Positions 23,640 to 35,770 are shown, counted from the stretch's first letter. The stretch: 64,000 nucleotides of DNA from Hymenopus coronatus (GCA_030762935.1 CM060883.1:30436501-30500500), one strand, 5' to 3'. Notes: generated from the sequence alone by a model not told the origin. Numbers and translations: made by a program.

Positions 23640-23800
23640 GAGGACGATGGATTTTTCGGGCTTAAAAATCCTTAGCATGGCTTCCTTCGGAAGGGAAGTA
23701 AAGACATTGGTCCCATGTCATAGATTTACGGAACATAAAAGAACCTCAAACCTGATAAAAAAAGAGGCCTCTGAGAAAAACATAGGAGTCTTTCACGCCC
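23640..23800 (+). mobile_element. SINE, family S6, headless fragment
   Basis: Shares gatggatttttcgggcttaa and ggcttccttcggaagggaag with the copies at 49818-49975 and 56090-56228. The tRNA-like head is absent. Confidence 0.6.
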
Positions 23801-23877
23801 AATATGGAATGGGACATTGAGAACCATAGCAGTTGAAGAGCGTCCATAAATAAAATTCCATTTCATTTTTTTCTGCA

Positions 23878-24392
23878 AAAAAGTATATGATATAAAATAT
23901 GTGTTTTAACTAGATCTGCAATTTTTATGTGGTAAGTTTTGTGTCTATCGGTTTACCAGTTATGAAAAATTAAAAAACATCCTCCAGATAAAACAGTTCT
24001 TCCCAGAAAAGACAAGATATACATTTTATTTGTCATGTAAATGAGTCTAATATATTTTAAACAAAATCGTTAGACCAATTTTTCAAAGTTTCAAACATTT
24101 TTCCATGTAAAGGGTAGTTGGGGATGGGGATTTTCTTGAAAACCTTCATGTAAAATCTTTGGAAGATACTGATCTTAAATAACAATTTTGGTATTTAACG
24201 AAATTTTCATTTTTGAGCTCTGCTGCCCACAGACACACGCATGGACGTTTTTTTCTAAAAAAGAAAAAAGTGTGTTTATGGAATAACGTATATTTCCGGA
24301 GATATCTCACTATAGAATTTTTAGGTGGAATAAAATACCCTCTCTATATACTATGCACATGCCTAGTACATGTAGAGAAAGTAAAAAAGTTT
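23878..24392 (+). repeat. HP repeat, 3' half
   Basis: Starts mid-element (aaaaagtatatgatataaa) and ends in the hairpin at 24340-24392 (catgtagagaaagtaaaaa). Confidence 0.78.
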
Positions 24393-24469
24393 ATGGACTT
24401 AATTCCTACCAGCATAAATAAATATGTCTAAATTGCACAATAGGTTTAAAGCTAAGAATCTGAGATTTT

Positions 24470-25120
24470 TACTTTCTCTATATAGTATATGGTGCATATG
24501 TAGAGAAGATATTGCACTACAACCAAATATTCGATACCGAGATTTTACCAGAAATACACGTTTTATGGTTCCTGCACCCGAAAAAAAATTACTTTCTCTG
24601 CACATCTATCTACGTAATATATAGAGAACTTCAATTTCTCGCAAAACTTCAATGTCCAGATTTTTATGGAAATGTGTGTTTTCAGATCTTGTTATTCCAA
24701 AAGAGTGTTTTCAGAAAAATGTCCTTGAATGTGTGTGGGGGGGTCAGTATAGCTACAAAAACTAAAAGACATAAATATCAAACTTGGCATTTAAGTTTAC
24801 TATCTTCCAAGGATGCGACACCAAGATATTTCAGAAAATCCCCTTACCCCAAACTCCCCTTTACATGGAAACATTTTTGAATATTTTGCTTATCTCAAAA
24901 ATGACTCTAATGAATGTGATGAAAGCACCATATATTAAAGATATTTACATCACAAATAAGCTGTATATCTTGAATTTTCTGGGAACATTTTCTGGAGACC
25001 TCTTTATTCTGGATGACTTTTGCTTAGTTTTGCATAGTTGATAAGCCGAAGAAACAGGTAAAAAATTAATACACAAAAATGTAGACCTTGTTACAATATA
25101 CAATTTATGTCATATACATT
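24470..25120 (-). repeat. Two HP copies in tandem, both truncated
   Basis: 24470-24590 is a 3' end with hairpin and ttcgataccgagattttacc. 24591 begins another hairpin end (actttctctgcacatc), continuing to about 25120 without its 5' third. Confidence 0.72.
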
Positions 25121-25121
25121 T

Positions 25122-25985
25122 TTACTTTCTCTACACGTACTATGTACATAGTGTATAGGTATTGCATTGCACCCAAAACTTCGATACCGAGATTTCACAA
25201 GTAATGCATGTTTTGAGACGCCCTGAATCACAACAAACATTTTAGAAAGATGTCCATGTGTGTATGTGTGTATTTGTGTCTGTGGGCAGCATAGCTCAAA
25301 AACGAAAAGACCGTTAAATACCAAACTTGGTATTTAAGATTGGTATCTTCCAAGGATGCGACACGAAGGTTTTCAAGAAAATCCCCCCACCCCCAACTAG
25401 CTTTTTGCATGGAGAAAATGTCGAAGATTATGATTTTCCCCAAAATGGCTCTAACGATTTTTAATAAAATCTCTTATATTTAAGATATTTATGTGGAAAA
25501 TAAAATGTATATCTTCAATTTTCTGGGAATAGTCTCTGAAGACATGTTTATTCCGGATGAATTTTGCGGAATTTTGTATAACTAATAAACCATTAGAAAT
25601 AGACAAAAGATTATCACACAAAAAATGTAGAGCTCGTAAAAACACACAATTTATGTTGTATACATTTTTCGAGGAGTTGACCGTTTTGAGATAGTCCTTG
25701 TTATTAGTTTCAGCTTTAAAATATGTATACTTTTCTCAGACGGGAATTTGTCAACTCCTGTCCATAGAAACAAAGGTAGTTCAATCACATAGCAACCAGC
25801 TTTTAATCGATTTAGCCTATTGTACTCCCCTACTTCCTCTCTACTTATAAGGAAGCAGCTAATAAGGCCATTTCTGCCAATTTTTTTCTGATTATCGTTA
25901 AGTAAATAGAAGAATAAGCATTTAAACAGTAATTTATTACAGAGATGTAGAGAAAGTTATGTGAATGGAACACATCAGAATTTTG
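25122..25985 (-). repeat. HP repeat, complete copy
   Basis: Hairpin 25126-25160, GT tract 25257-25280, 5' end gagaaagttatgtgaatgg before 25985. Confidence 0.85.
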
Positions 25986-26638
25986 TTGTAGAGTTGACTG
26001 TTTTACAGATATTGCTTGTTAATTGTTTCAGTTTTAAACTAAATGACTTTCCTCTAAGGGAGGTGACCTTTCGCTCCATCTGCAACGCGAACCGAACTTC
26101 AATTATTATTAATATACCGACCAGTTTTTAAAAGATTTAACTATCGCTTTAGTCTAATGTAATCCCTTATTTCCCTTCCGCTTACAAGGAAGCAAGTAAT
26201 ACAACTTATACTAATGTTTATTATGATTAGGATGTTACAGATAAAAATTAATAACATTTTATAAAAATGTTCGTACGTGTATCTGTGAACACGATAACTC
26301 AAAAAGGAAATGTCCATTAAAACCATACTTGATATTTAAGCTTTTCCAAGGATATGAAACGAATATTTTCAAGATATTCTGTACCCCAAAGTACCCTTAA
26401 AATTTTTCAAAAATTTCGATTTTCTCAAAACATCTCTAACGATTTTTATTAAAACAACATATACATTTAAGATATTTTCATAGCAAGTGAATTGTATATC
26501 TGGAACTTTCTGGCAATGGCGTTTGAAGACCTCTTCATTTTGGATTCCTTTTGTATAACTGGTAAACCGTAAGAGATAAACAACTTGCCACATAAATATG
26601 TAAATCTCGAAAAAAACACACAAGTTATGCCATACATA
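25986..26638 (-). repeat. Two partial HP copies
   Basis: 25986-26262 is a 5' half without a good terminus. 26263-26638 is a central block (ttcgtacgtgtatctgtgaa to acacaagttatgccat). Confidence 0.65.
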
Positions 26639-26639
26639 T

Positions 26640-27488
26640 TTTTACTTTCTGTTCACGTAATATGTACATAGTGTATAGAGAAGGTATTGTATTCCACCCA
26701 AATATTCGATACCGAGATTTCACCGGAAATACATGTTTTAGGACACCCTGAATAAAAAAAGGTATTTTTAGAAACATTTCCTTGTGTGTATCTGTCTGTC
26801 TATCTGTCTGGCTGTGTATGTCTGTATGTCTGTCTATCTGTCTGTCTGTGGGTAGCATAGCTCAAATACGAAAAGTCAGTATCTTCCATGGATGCGACAC
26901 GAAGATTTTCAAGAAAATCCCCCACTCTCAACTACCCTTTATATGGAAAAAAATTCGAAAATGTTTATATTCTCAAAAATGGCTCAAACGATTTTGATTA
27001 AAATCTCTTATATTTAAAGGCATTTAAATACCAAATAAAATGTATAATTTCTTGGAATCGTCTCTAAATGCGTCTTCATTCTGGCTGACTTTTGTTGAAG
27101 TTTACATAAGTGGTAAACCGTAAGAGATAGACAAAGGCTTACTACTCAAAAAATACTTTATGTTATATACATTTTACGTGGAGTTGATCATTGTTGAGAT
27201 ATTCCTTGTTTATGATTTCAGCTTTAAAAAACTTACTTTTCTCAGACAAGAATTTTTCAACTCCTGTCCATACAAACAAAGGAACTTCAATCAAATAGCA
27301 ACCAGCTTTTGTCTATCACTTTAACCTATGTTACTCCTTGATTTCGCTTCCACTTACAAGGAAGCAAGTAATAAGACTATTTCTGCTAATTTTTTTCTCA
27401 ATTAGCATGAGGTAAATAGAAGCATAAGCTTTTTAACAATAATTTGTTGCAGAGATGTAGAGAAAGGCATGTGAATGGATCACAATTG
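26640..27488 (-). repeat. HP repeat, complete copy with TCTG tract
   Basis: Hairpin 26643-26680. The usual GT tract is replaced by an imperfect (TCTG)n run at 26789-26850. Ends gagaaaggcatgtgaatgg before 27488. Confidence 0.83.
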
Positions 27489-27494
27489 ATTTTT

Positions 27495-27870
27495 TTTAAT
27501 TTTTTTTTTAGTTATTCCATTTATTTGTTTCAGTTTTAAAATACCCAATTTTTTCTCAAACGGGAGGTTCTTATTTATTTAATTTTCCTTTTTTATTTTT
27601 TATTTTTGCATCTGGCCATGCAAATGTAACCGAATTTCAATTGTATCACATAGCGACAAGCTTTTTAAGGATTTGACTATCGGTTTATCTTAGTGATCTC
27701 CTTTATTTCCCTTCTGCTTACAAGGAAGCAGGAAATAGGATAATTTCTACCAATGTTTATCTTGATTAGCTTTAAGTAGATTAAAGAATAAACAATCTTT
27801 TATAAGAAGAGTTTGTTTGTCGAACAGGTAGAGTAATTCAGGGGAAATTAACACGTCAGATATTTCTAAA
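27495..27870 (-). repeat. HP repeat, 5' part
   Basis: Diverged 5' part (ttattccatttatttgtttcag to acacgtcagatattt). Confidence 0.65.
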
Positions 27871-27897
27871 ATACCTGCATTATGATGCATTATCTTT

Positions 27898-28757
27898 TTT
27901 ACTTTCTCTACACGTACTATGTACATAGTATATAGAGAAGGTATTACATTCCACCCAAAATTTCGATACCGAGATTTCACTGGAAATACACTGTATCCAA
28001 GAAAAGCATTTTTGGAAAAAGATCTGTGTGTGTCAGTATGTCCATGTGTCCCTGCGCTTTGAACACGATATCTCAAAAACGAAAAGTCCGTAAAATACCA
28101 AACTTGGTATTTAAGTTGAGTGTCTATCAGGGATGCGACACGAAGATTTCCAGATAAATCTCCTCACGACAAACTACCTATTACATGGAGAAAATTTCGA
28201 AAAGTTTGATTTTCTCAAAAATAGCTATAACGTTTTTTTAAAATACCGTATATTAAAGATATTTATATCGCAAATAAAATGTATGTCTTGAATTTTCTGT
28301 AAATAGTCTCTAAAGTTCTCTTTATTCTGAATAATTTTGCTGAACTTTGCGTAATCGGTAAACCGAAAGAGACAAAAACTTGCTTTACAAAAAATTTAGA
28401 ATACGACAAAACACACCATTTATCTCATATACTCTTTTTGTAGAGTTGGCCGTTTTCGAGACATTCCTTGTTATAGATATCAGTTTTAAAATACTTAAAC
28501 TTTTCTCATATGGGAACTTGTCAACGCTTAGTCATGCAAAGAAACGGATTTCAATCCCATAGCAACTCATTTTAAAACATTTGACCTTCGGTTTAGCCTA
28601 GTGTATTCCTTATTTCCCTTCTACTTATATCTAAAAGAACTAAGTAATAAGACACTTTCTGCTAATATTTTAGCATTAAATAGATAGAAGAATAATCTTA
28701 TTAACAATAATTTGTTACAGAGACACATAGAGGAAGTCATGTTATTGGAAATACATC
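27898..28757 (-). repeat. HP repeat, complete copy
   Basis: Hairpin 27900-27940, short GT tract 28024-28060, 5' end worn at 28720-28757 and abutting a poly-T run. Confidence 0.8.
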
Positions 28758-28900
28758 TTTTTTTTTTTTTTTTTTTTTTTTTTATACAATAATCCATTTC
28801 TATCAGTTCTAACATGTAGTTGGTAATGATAACTCCCAGGCCTTCACACAGGATGGAAAATGCCCTTTTAAACATGAAAGATTACGTTGTTTTGAGCATT
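28758..28900 (-). mobile_element. Retroposed fragment with poly-A tail
   Basis: A 26 bp T run (28758-28783) is the poly-A tail of minus-strand sequence extending to ~28900 (gcccttttaaacatg inverse). This is the signature of a LINE 3' end or a processed transcript. The source gene is not recognised. It sits exactly between two HP copies. Confidence 0.45.
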
Positions 28901-28904
28901 TTTT

Positions 28905-29730
28905 TACTTTCTCTACACGTACTATGTACCTACATAGTATATAGACAAGGTATTGTATTGCATCCAAAAATTCAATACCGAGATTTCAACGGAAATATAT
29001 GTTTTAGGGTCCCCTGAATCTAAGAAAAGCATTTTTATAAAAAGATCCGTGTGTGTGTCCGCATGTTCGAGTGACTGTGGGCACGATAACTCAAGAACGA
29101 AAAGTCGATAAAATACCAAACATGGCATTTAAGTTTGTATCTTCCAGGGATGGGACACGAAGATTTTGACAAAACTCTCCCTAGCCCAAGCTACTCTTAA
29201 CATGGAGAAAACATCGAAAATTTTGATTTCTTTAAATACTGTATATTAAATATATTTATATTGCAAATAAAATGTGTATCTTGAATTTTCTGGGAATAGC
29301 CTCTAAACACCTCTTTCCCTAGAAAGAATTTTGCTGAATTTTGCATAAGTGGTAAACAAAAGTGGTACACAAAAAGGTAGATCACATTAAAAGACAATTT
29401 ATGTCATGTACGTTTTTTCCTAGAGTTGACCATTTTTTTAGATATTATTGATTTCAGTTATAAAATACTTAAAAACTTTTCACATATAGGAATTTATCAA
29501 CTCCTAGCAATGCAAAGAAACTAACTTCAACCATATGGCAACCAGCTTTTAAAAGAGTTGACTATCGTTTAGGCCTAATGTATTCCATTATTTCTCTTCT
29601 TCTTACAAGAAAGCTTTGTGCTAATATTTTCTCAATTTGCATGAAGTAAATAGAAGAATAAGCTTTCTAACAATTATTTGTTTGCAGAGATGTATAGCAA
29701 GTCATGTGAATGGGACAGATCAAATTTTTT
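28905..29730 (-). repeat. HP repeat, near-complete copy
   Basis: Hairpin 28908-28950, short GT tract 29048-29060, 5' end tcatgtgaatgggacagatca before 29730, about 175 bp before the GPCR second exon. Confidence 0.8.
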
Positions 29731-29904
29731 AATTGTTTAACACAATATAGTACACATTCTTCGCTATTATTAAGAAAATGAACCTTGATATAGGGTAAAT
29801 TTGAGACAGTTGTATGATCACTTCTGTTTAACCTGCCCTCATTCTGCCGTTCTGCCCTACCTTGTAAGACCAGAGGTATTGACTTATCACATATTCTGTT
29901 ACAG

Positions 29905-30515
29905 GTAGGACGGTCACCATCACTAGCAGTGTATACTCCATGGTACTCCTCAGTACACTGCGATATCTGGCCACAGTTTATCCAGAGAGTAAATATCTTA
30001 AAGACAATCACGGTCGCCTGCTGCTTGGAGTTTGGGGTGTGTCAGCAGTAGTTGGAATCCCCGATATTGTCTTTGCCGATGTTGACGTCGAGTTCTACTC
30101 CGGTATAGAGCTGAAGTACATCCATCTGGTGTTCCTGTGCCTGCTGCCCCTGAGTGTCATCTGCATCTTGTCCTTCTCTACTTCTAGAGTAATCCGTGCT
30201 AGTATACGTCAACTCCCTGCTGGGGTAGAGCGCCAGAGAAGGTCTCGACAGAGAGGTGCGAAGGTGATCCGCTACTTGAGCTTGGTCTTATGCATCACCT
30301 ACCTTCCCATCAACTTGTATGAAGTGTCGGTGACAAATCTTTCCTGGGAGTATCACTATACCTTTCTGGTGAGAGTGCTGCTACCTATCAACTCGTGCCT
30401 CAACCCAGTAGCACTCTTTGTGGGCAGTCAGACTTACAGAAAACATTTGTCTAAGTTAATACGTTGTGATGCATGTAAAAGACATAATATTCTCCAACTC
30501 CATAAGAAAACGTAA
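29905..30515 (+). CDS. Atypical class A GPCR, exon 2 (TM3 to C-terminus)
   Basis: Codes for residue 224 (split codon) to 426, ending in taa at 30513-30515. TM3 SSVYSMVLLSTLRYLATVYP has Leu242-Arg243-Tyr244 in the D/ERY position. TM4 ~262-285, TM5 ~296-318, a basic third loop (VERQRRSRQRGAK), TM6 ~344-364 (CITYLPIN), TM7 ~376-398 (NSCLNPVALFVG), and a tail with Cys411 and Cys414. The second extracellular loop (around 279-295) has no cysteine, so the standard TM3-ECL2 disulfide cannot form, unlike in the paralogue. The acceptor is ttctgttacag before 29905. The third loop and tail suggest G-protein coupling remains possible; the ligand is unknown. Confidence 0.88.
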
Positions 30516-30901
30516 TCATGAGCACACATTTTAAAGCACTTAAATAAGTGAGTTCAAAAATAACAGCGTGGCTATATCGACATTGCCCGAAATAATTCCC
30601 TGTCTCTTCAAATCTGTTTGATGTTTTTAACACTCACAGAAGTTTAAACTCAAGGTGCATCGGGTGACATCTGTAACCAGACCATTTCAGTTTGAAAAAT
30701 CATTTCCCTCGTAATGTCTAGACTAGATGTCTGTACAAATGTTATATGCCATAAGAGCTCGCCAAATTACAACTTTGCATGATCCTGAGCTTTTATATTT
30801 TGAAGAGAAGTTGCGATATTCCAATAATTATCACACAACAGATTCACTCACTTTTTCTTCATAAGCCATGGGTCTATCCTCTTCCAGAAAGAAGTATCAA
30901 C

Positions 30902-30907
30902 AATAAA
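30902..30907 (+). terminator. Candidate polyadenylation signal for the GPCR
   Basis: AATAAA 387 bp after the stop codon. A second AATAAA lies at 31068-31073. Either could serve; nothing else discriminates. Confidence 0.4.
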
Positions 30908-31434
30908 CGAAGTCGAGAAACGATCTTGCTTGAGTCAACTGTTAAAACTCTATTTAATTTTCCAGCTAAAAAAGAAAGTACCCAGATTTCAAATGTCATA
31001 AAAATTGTCATTTTGTTTGTTGACTATAAAATACACTTGTTTTATAATGTAGCTACACAAAACAAAGAATAAAGAATTAATGAAAAAATGATTTGTAGTT
31101 GATCCCTAATTTGCTGGAAAAATCCAACCCAGCTGACAACCATACAAAAATCTATAAATAAATAATATCCCTACAGAAAATTTCAAACTTGGTACATAGG
31201 TAGAGAAAATATTGTAGTGTGCCGCTCTGACTTGGAAAAGTGCAGATTTGATAAGAAATAGGAGTCCTCAGTTACGGCAAAGTGTCGAATTATGACACTA
31301 CGTCACAACTCCTCAGAGATGCTGACAAGACTAAGGATACGCTACGTTCTCTTAAATCAGTCGCTCTGCAACCGATCATCAAGAGGTCATGATGTGTGTC
31401 CAAGTAAGCCAGCGTTACGGTCCTAATCTTAATC

Positions 31435-31565
31435 GCAACAATATGATATTTTTGCAATAAAACTGTAGTGTTTTTTTAATAATAAAGGGCAAAATTCATG
31501 GAACTGCAGTCAAATGTAAATCCGTCAGCATCCAAGCACCTCAAGTGTGCTTCTAGATTCGTGAC
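31435..31565 (+). repeat. Dispersed repeat also present twice near 60.7-61.0 kb
   Basis: tttgcaataaaactgtagt ... aactgcagtcaaatgtaa ... gtcagcatccaag matches 60676-60785 and 60920-61042. The copies differ by scattered substitutions. Confidence 0.7.
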
Positions 31566-32439
31566 ACACTGCGGTGTTGGACAGATGGCGCAGATGCTTG
31601 TTGAATGCACAAAGTATTTCCCGTGGACAGTAGAGGGCTGCTAGGTGGACGGATTGTTCATAGATGTCTCTATGTTAAGGGGTACCTTTCGGTCAAGACA
31701 AAAGTTTTGGTGAGTCAAAATTTATTCTAATTAATACCCCTATTTTGGGGACCAGGAGAACACTGTGTACTCCCCTTTAGACAATTTGAATTCTATAGAA
31801 AATCTAGTTAACAAATAAAATAGCTTATTGTACTACAAAATATAACCCCATTATGATTAGCAAGTTTTTATACTAGTTTACATAATTTAAAAATCAGAAA
31901 TTATGTACCATAACTATTGTACTAAAGCCTTATCTCCTTAGTAAAATGTTACTCTGGTAGATTACCGAATGTAAGTAATTTTGAAAGGCATGATTATTAC
32001 TAAGCTGGTAAATAGCTGACAGCAACAACCAATGTTTTAAATATATGCAAATAATTGCTGGCCAGGAAACGGAAGAAACACCTCGCACCACGATCCAATT
32101 AGAATTTTTGTGTTTGCCATCCTCAAATAAATGTAAAATATTGAGGAGCTATAAACCGCAGAGATCCTTAACGAATCTAAGTTTGATTACCCTATTATAG
32201 CGATGGGCTGCTCTGACAAGGCTTCCCTCTGACGGAATAGGGGAGAAGTCGACCCAATTGAGTAGCTCAAAGAAGGCTATCATCTGGCAGGACCAAGAAG
32301 CATCTGTGACATCTGTCCAACACTGTACATCCCTTAAATCCGCTTCAAGCATTTAAGGGGTATCGAAACGAGGGAAAGTAAATCCGCTGTACAAGGAAAC
32401 CACCCCAACATTCGCATTGTCAACCAGACTAAAGGATGA

Positions 32440-32535
32440 AAAATAGAAAATTAGAGTGGTCAGCCCCAGAAATCGAACCCTGGACCCACAAATGCGAGCC
32501 TCGAATTTAGACACGGAACTATCTGGTTTACATGA
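32440..32535 (-). mobile_element. Possible SINE head
   Basis: The minus strand has ggtccagggttcgatttctgg, a B-box-like motif, with ggctgaccactcta after it. A single copy in the window, so family membership is unproven. Confidence 0.3.
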
Positions 32536-32808
32536 AAAATATTCCGACTCTTTAAGGGTGAAAGGCGATAGTTAATATTAAGCTATTTTCAAGCAGTATA
32601 TAAGTTTTCGGTTCCTGCCGGGAAAAAATATTGGTCCCATTAAAATATTCGATATGGATATACAAACGCCATATTTCCCACTTAAAGATTGACAGCATAT
32701 TTATGAATGCAAGCTTTAATGCGATCCACAAAATGCATGCTCGGAAGCTGAAAATTTATTGCATCTTGCCAAAACTGTTCTAAATAAAACTAAGTATCCT
32801 AGATATTT

Positions 32809-32822
32809 TACTTCCTCTACAC

Positions 32823-32917
<95 letters not shown>

Positions 32918-33026
32918 CAGAGGAGCTATTTTACTCCACCCAAGAACTTGATGTTGGATTTCACCGAAAATATAGTTTTGAAACCAAGAAAGAAACTTTT
33001 TAGAAAAGGTGAGTGTGTATGGATGT

Positions 33027-33062
<36 letters not shown>

Positions 33063-33715
33063 CGAACAGGATAACTCAAAAACGAAAAGACAGGTAAATA
33101 CCAAATTTGGTATTTAAACTGAGTATCTTCCAAGGATGCGTGATGAAGAGTGTCAAGAAAATGCCGCTACCGCAAACTGCCCTTTACATGGAAGAATTTC
33201 GAAATTGTTGATTCTCTCAAAAATACCTCTATTTTGATTAAAATGCAGCATATTAAAGACATTTACATGGTAAAAATACTTATATGTTGAATTTTCTGGG
33301 AATAGCCTCTAAAGTCACCTTTATTTTAGATGACTTTTGTTTAACAGACGAATTGTAAGAGATATACAAAAACTTACTACACAAAAAATGTAGAGCTCAT
33401 TAAAGCACACAATTTGTGTATATGCATTTTTTGTGGTATTTAGCTTCAGTTTCAAAAAATACTTTTCTCATGTTGGAATTTATCAACTCCTAGTCATGTA
33501 AAGATCACATAGGAACCAACTTTTAAAAGATTTGACTATCACTTTAGCCTAGTGTATTCCATTATTTCCTCTTCTGCCCACAAGGAAGTAAGTAATAAAA
33601 CTATTTCTGCTAAAGTTAATCTCGGTTAGCATGAAGTAGATATAAGAATAAGTTATAAAACGTAATTTGTTACAGAGATGTTGATAAAGGTATGTGAAAG
33701 GAACAAATACGATAT
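32809..33715 (-). repeat. HP repeat, complete copy with a TA-expanded hairpin
   Basis: The terminal palindrome has been replaced by a (TA)n run of ~88 bp (32827-32914), flanked by remains of the stem (ttacttcctctacacata and gcagaggagc). A GT tract lies at 33028-33060. The 5' end is worn at 33680-33715. Confidence 0.8.
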
Positions 33716-33786
33716 TTTAATTATAAAGTGATAACATTACAAGAGAATTTTCAGATAAGCCTATCCCATAAAAAAACTCATTAGAC

Positions 33787-34035
33787 TGCATCCGTGTTTC
33801 AGTGGTCAGTGAGCTAACGTCTCACCCAGAGGTCCCGGGTTCGATTCCCGGCAGGGGCAGAATTATTACCGCTCCCCCCACAGAAAATGGAAGTAAGAAT
33901 GTGAGAGTGAATGTGCGTGCGTTTAAGGAAAATAAAACGATTTAAACTTAATTAAAGAGCCTTCAGACGAGTTGTTTCTAAAGCAAAGCCCCCGATGTGA
34001 TCTTAGATGTTAAAGGGGGTTATATAAATGAAACA

Positions 34036-34066
<31 letters not shown>
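33787..34066 (+). mobile_element. SINE, family S3, full length with poly-A tail
   Basis: Head tcagtggtcagtgagctaac, B box gggttcgattcccgg, GT-rich middle, 3' part gatcttagatgttaaagggg, tail of ~27 A (34038-34066). Confidence 0.85.
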
Positions 34067-34068
<2 letters not shown>

Positions 34069-35055
34069 CAATGTGTCAGGTGCATCCAATCATGACTTAA
34101 TTATTTTTTTTTCACAGAAAATGTATAATTTTATCAAGTTTTCTTCTCAGAAAAATGATTATATTATTCCCAATCTAAACACGAAGAAAACTATTTTGAC
34201 AGGTATTTCATATATGATTAAAGACAGGAATTAAAACTCTGATTCATAGATCTGTCCTTAAAATTTTGATAGACACTGTACAAGGATAACAACACTAGAA
34301 TTAGGCCTCGGCTCACGATATAATAGGAAATCAAGGACAGGAAATTAGGGACTATCGTGTTATCAAAGGAAAATCATATTTAATAGAACCATCAGTACAA
34401 AAATGTTTACTTACATACAAAATATTTAATACTCTCCTAAAAACACTTTCGTATACTTATAAACATAAAAAGTATTTTAAATCTTCATTTGTGATCTTTC
34501 TGAAGAGGTTCACAAAGTTTTCACAACCTTTAAATTAGCAAGGTTCCCAAACATGCGAGGAGCGAGTGTTGTTGGACTGGAATCATTGTTGCTGGTGCAA
34601 TAAGGCACCTATTGACAATGAAAGTGACTTACCATTTTAAGCTTAAGAATCCCGTTTTTTTCAGCATGCTAGATAGTACGTAGATATGTTTAATTTTTTT
34701 AAATTTCTGCACATTATCATTTGTCGTTTAAGAGGCAACGACTACTATTAAAGAGTTTATTATTAACAATTTAACTTTGAAAGAAAACTTGTTCTTTATT
34801 ATTGTACAACAAATAATTTCCCTAGTTTTATTATCGAAACCATTCGTTTAATTTAAATTAAGTTTGCATTGGGAGTGATTTACTACATATTGAAACATAC
34901 TTTTGAAAGAATACATTTTAAAGATCAATGCTAGAGATAATGTGAACGGTTTTTGTATGAAAGTACTTGGAAAATAAATTAATAATCTGAGGACATTCTA
35001 CCCTATAAATATTGGTTCACAAAATACAGCTCAATCTGTACCTCTGTGTTATTTT
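34067..35055. other. AT-rich spacer
   Basis: No gene or known repeat family seen. Confidence 0.4.
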
Positions 35056-35770
35056 CACTTTCTCTACATGTATTATGTACATTGAGAATGTACTGTACTG
35101 CACCCAAAAATTCGATACCGATATTTCACCGGAAATACATGTTTTGGGTCCCCCTGAATCCAAAAAAAATTGGAAAAAGGTCCGTGTGTGCGTCTGTGTT
35201 TAACAAGAAAATCCCCCCTACACCAAGCTACCCTTTACATGGAAAATTTTTCGAAAGTTTTGATTTTCTCAAAAATGGATCTAACGATTTTGATTAAAAT
35301 CTCTTATATTTAAGATGTTTACATAACAAATATAATGTATATCTTGAATTTTCTGGGAATAGTCTCAGGAGGCCTCTTTATTCTGGATGATTTTATTGAA
35401 TTTTGCATAACTGGTAAACCGTAAGAGATAGACAAAAATGTACTGCACAAAAAATGTATATCTTGATAAAACACACAATTTATATCCTATACATTTTTTC
35501 ATGGAGTTGGCCGTTTTCGAGGTAAGTTTCAGTTTTAAAATACTTCAACTTTTTCATACAGGAACTTGTCAACGCTTGGCCATGCAAAGAAACGGATTTC
35601 AATCCCAGCGCAAACACATTTTATACGTTTGGCTTTCGGTTTAGCTTGATGAACCCCCTTATTTCTTTTCTGATTATAAGGAAATGAGTAATAAGACAGT
35701 TTCTTCTAATGTTTTAGTATGAAATAGAAGAATAGTTAAAGATGTGAATGAAACACATCAGACTTTTTTT
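35056..35770 (-). repeat. HP repeat with internal deletion
   Basis: Hairpin end at 35056-35090. The copy jumps from the short GT tract straight to aagaaaatcccccctacacc, skipping ~110 bp, and has a further loss near the 5' end (gttaaagatgtgaatgaaac). Confidence 0.78.

Larger units (their letters stand above)
21000..29904 (+). other. GPCR intron, 8.9 kb, made of repeats
   Basis: Donor g|gtaagt at 20999/21000, acceptor ttctgttacag|gt at 29904/29905, phase 1, between the Tyr and Gly of the TM3 sequence SYGRT. The paralogue has SYSRT uninterrupted at the same place. The intron holds an inverted-repeat element, a piggyBac-type element, SINEs and at least nine HP copies or fragments. Confidence 0.88.
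30516..32439. other. 3' flank and spacer
   Basis: The first ~400-560 bp are probably the GPCR 3' UTR. No coding pattern was recognised beyond it. A moderately repeated piece lies at 31435-31565. Confidence 0.4.

Noticed and set aside
1286..29730. Idea that the array of similar ~0.9 kb units is a satellite or a CRISPR-like array
   Set aside because: Units occur on both strands, are nested in one another, and are separated by unique DNA and genes, so they are dispersed mobile elements. There are no short regular repeats with spacers.
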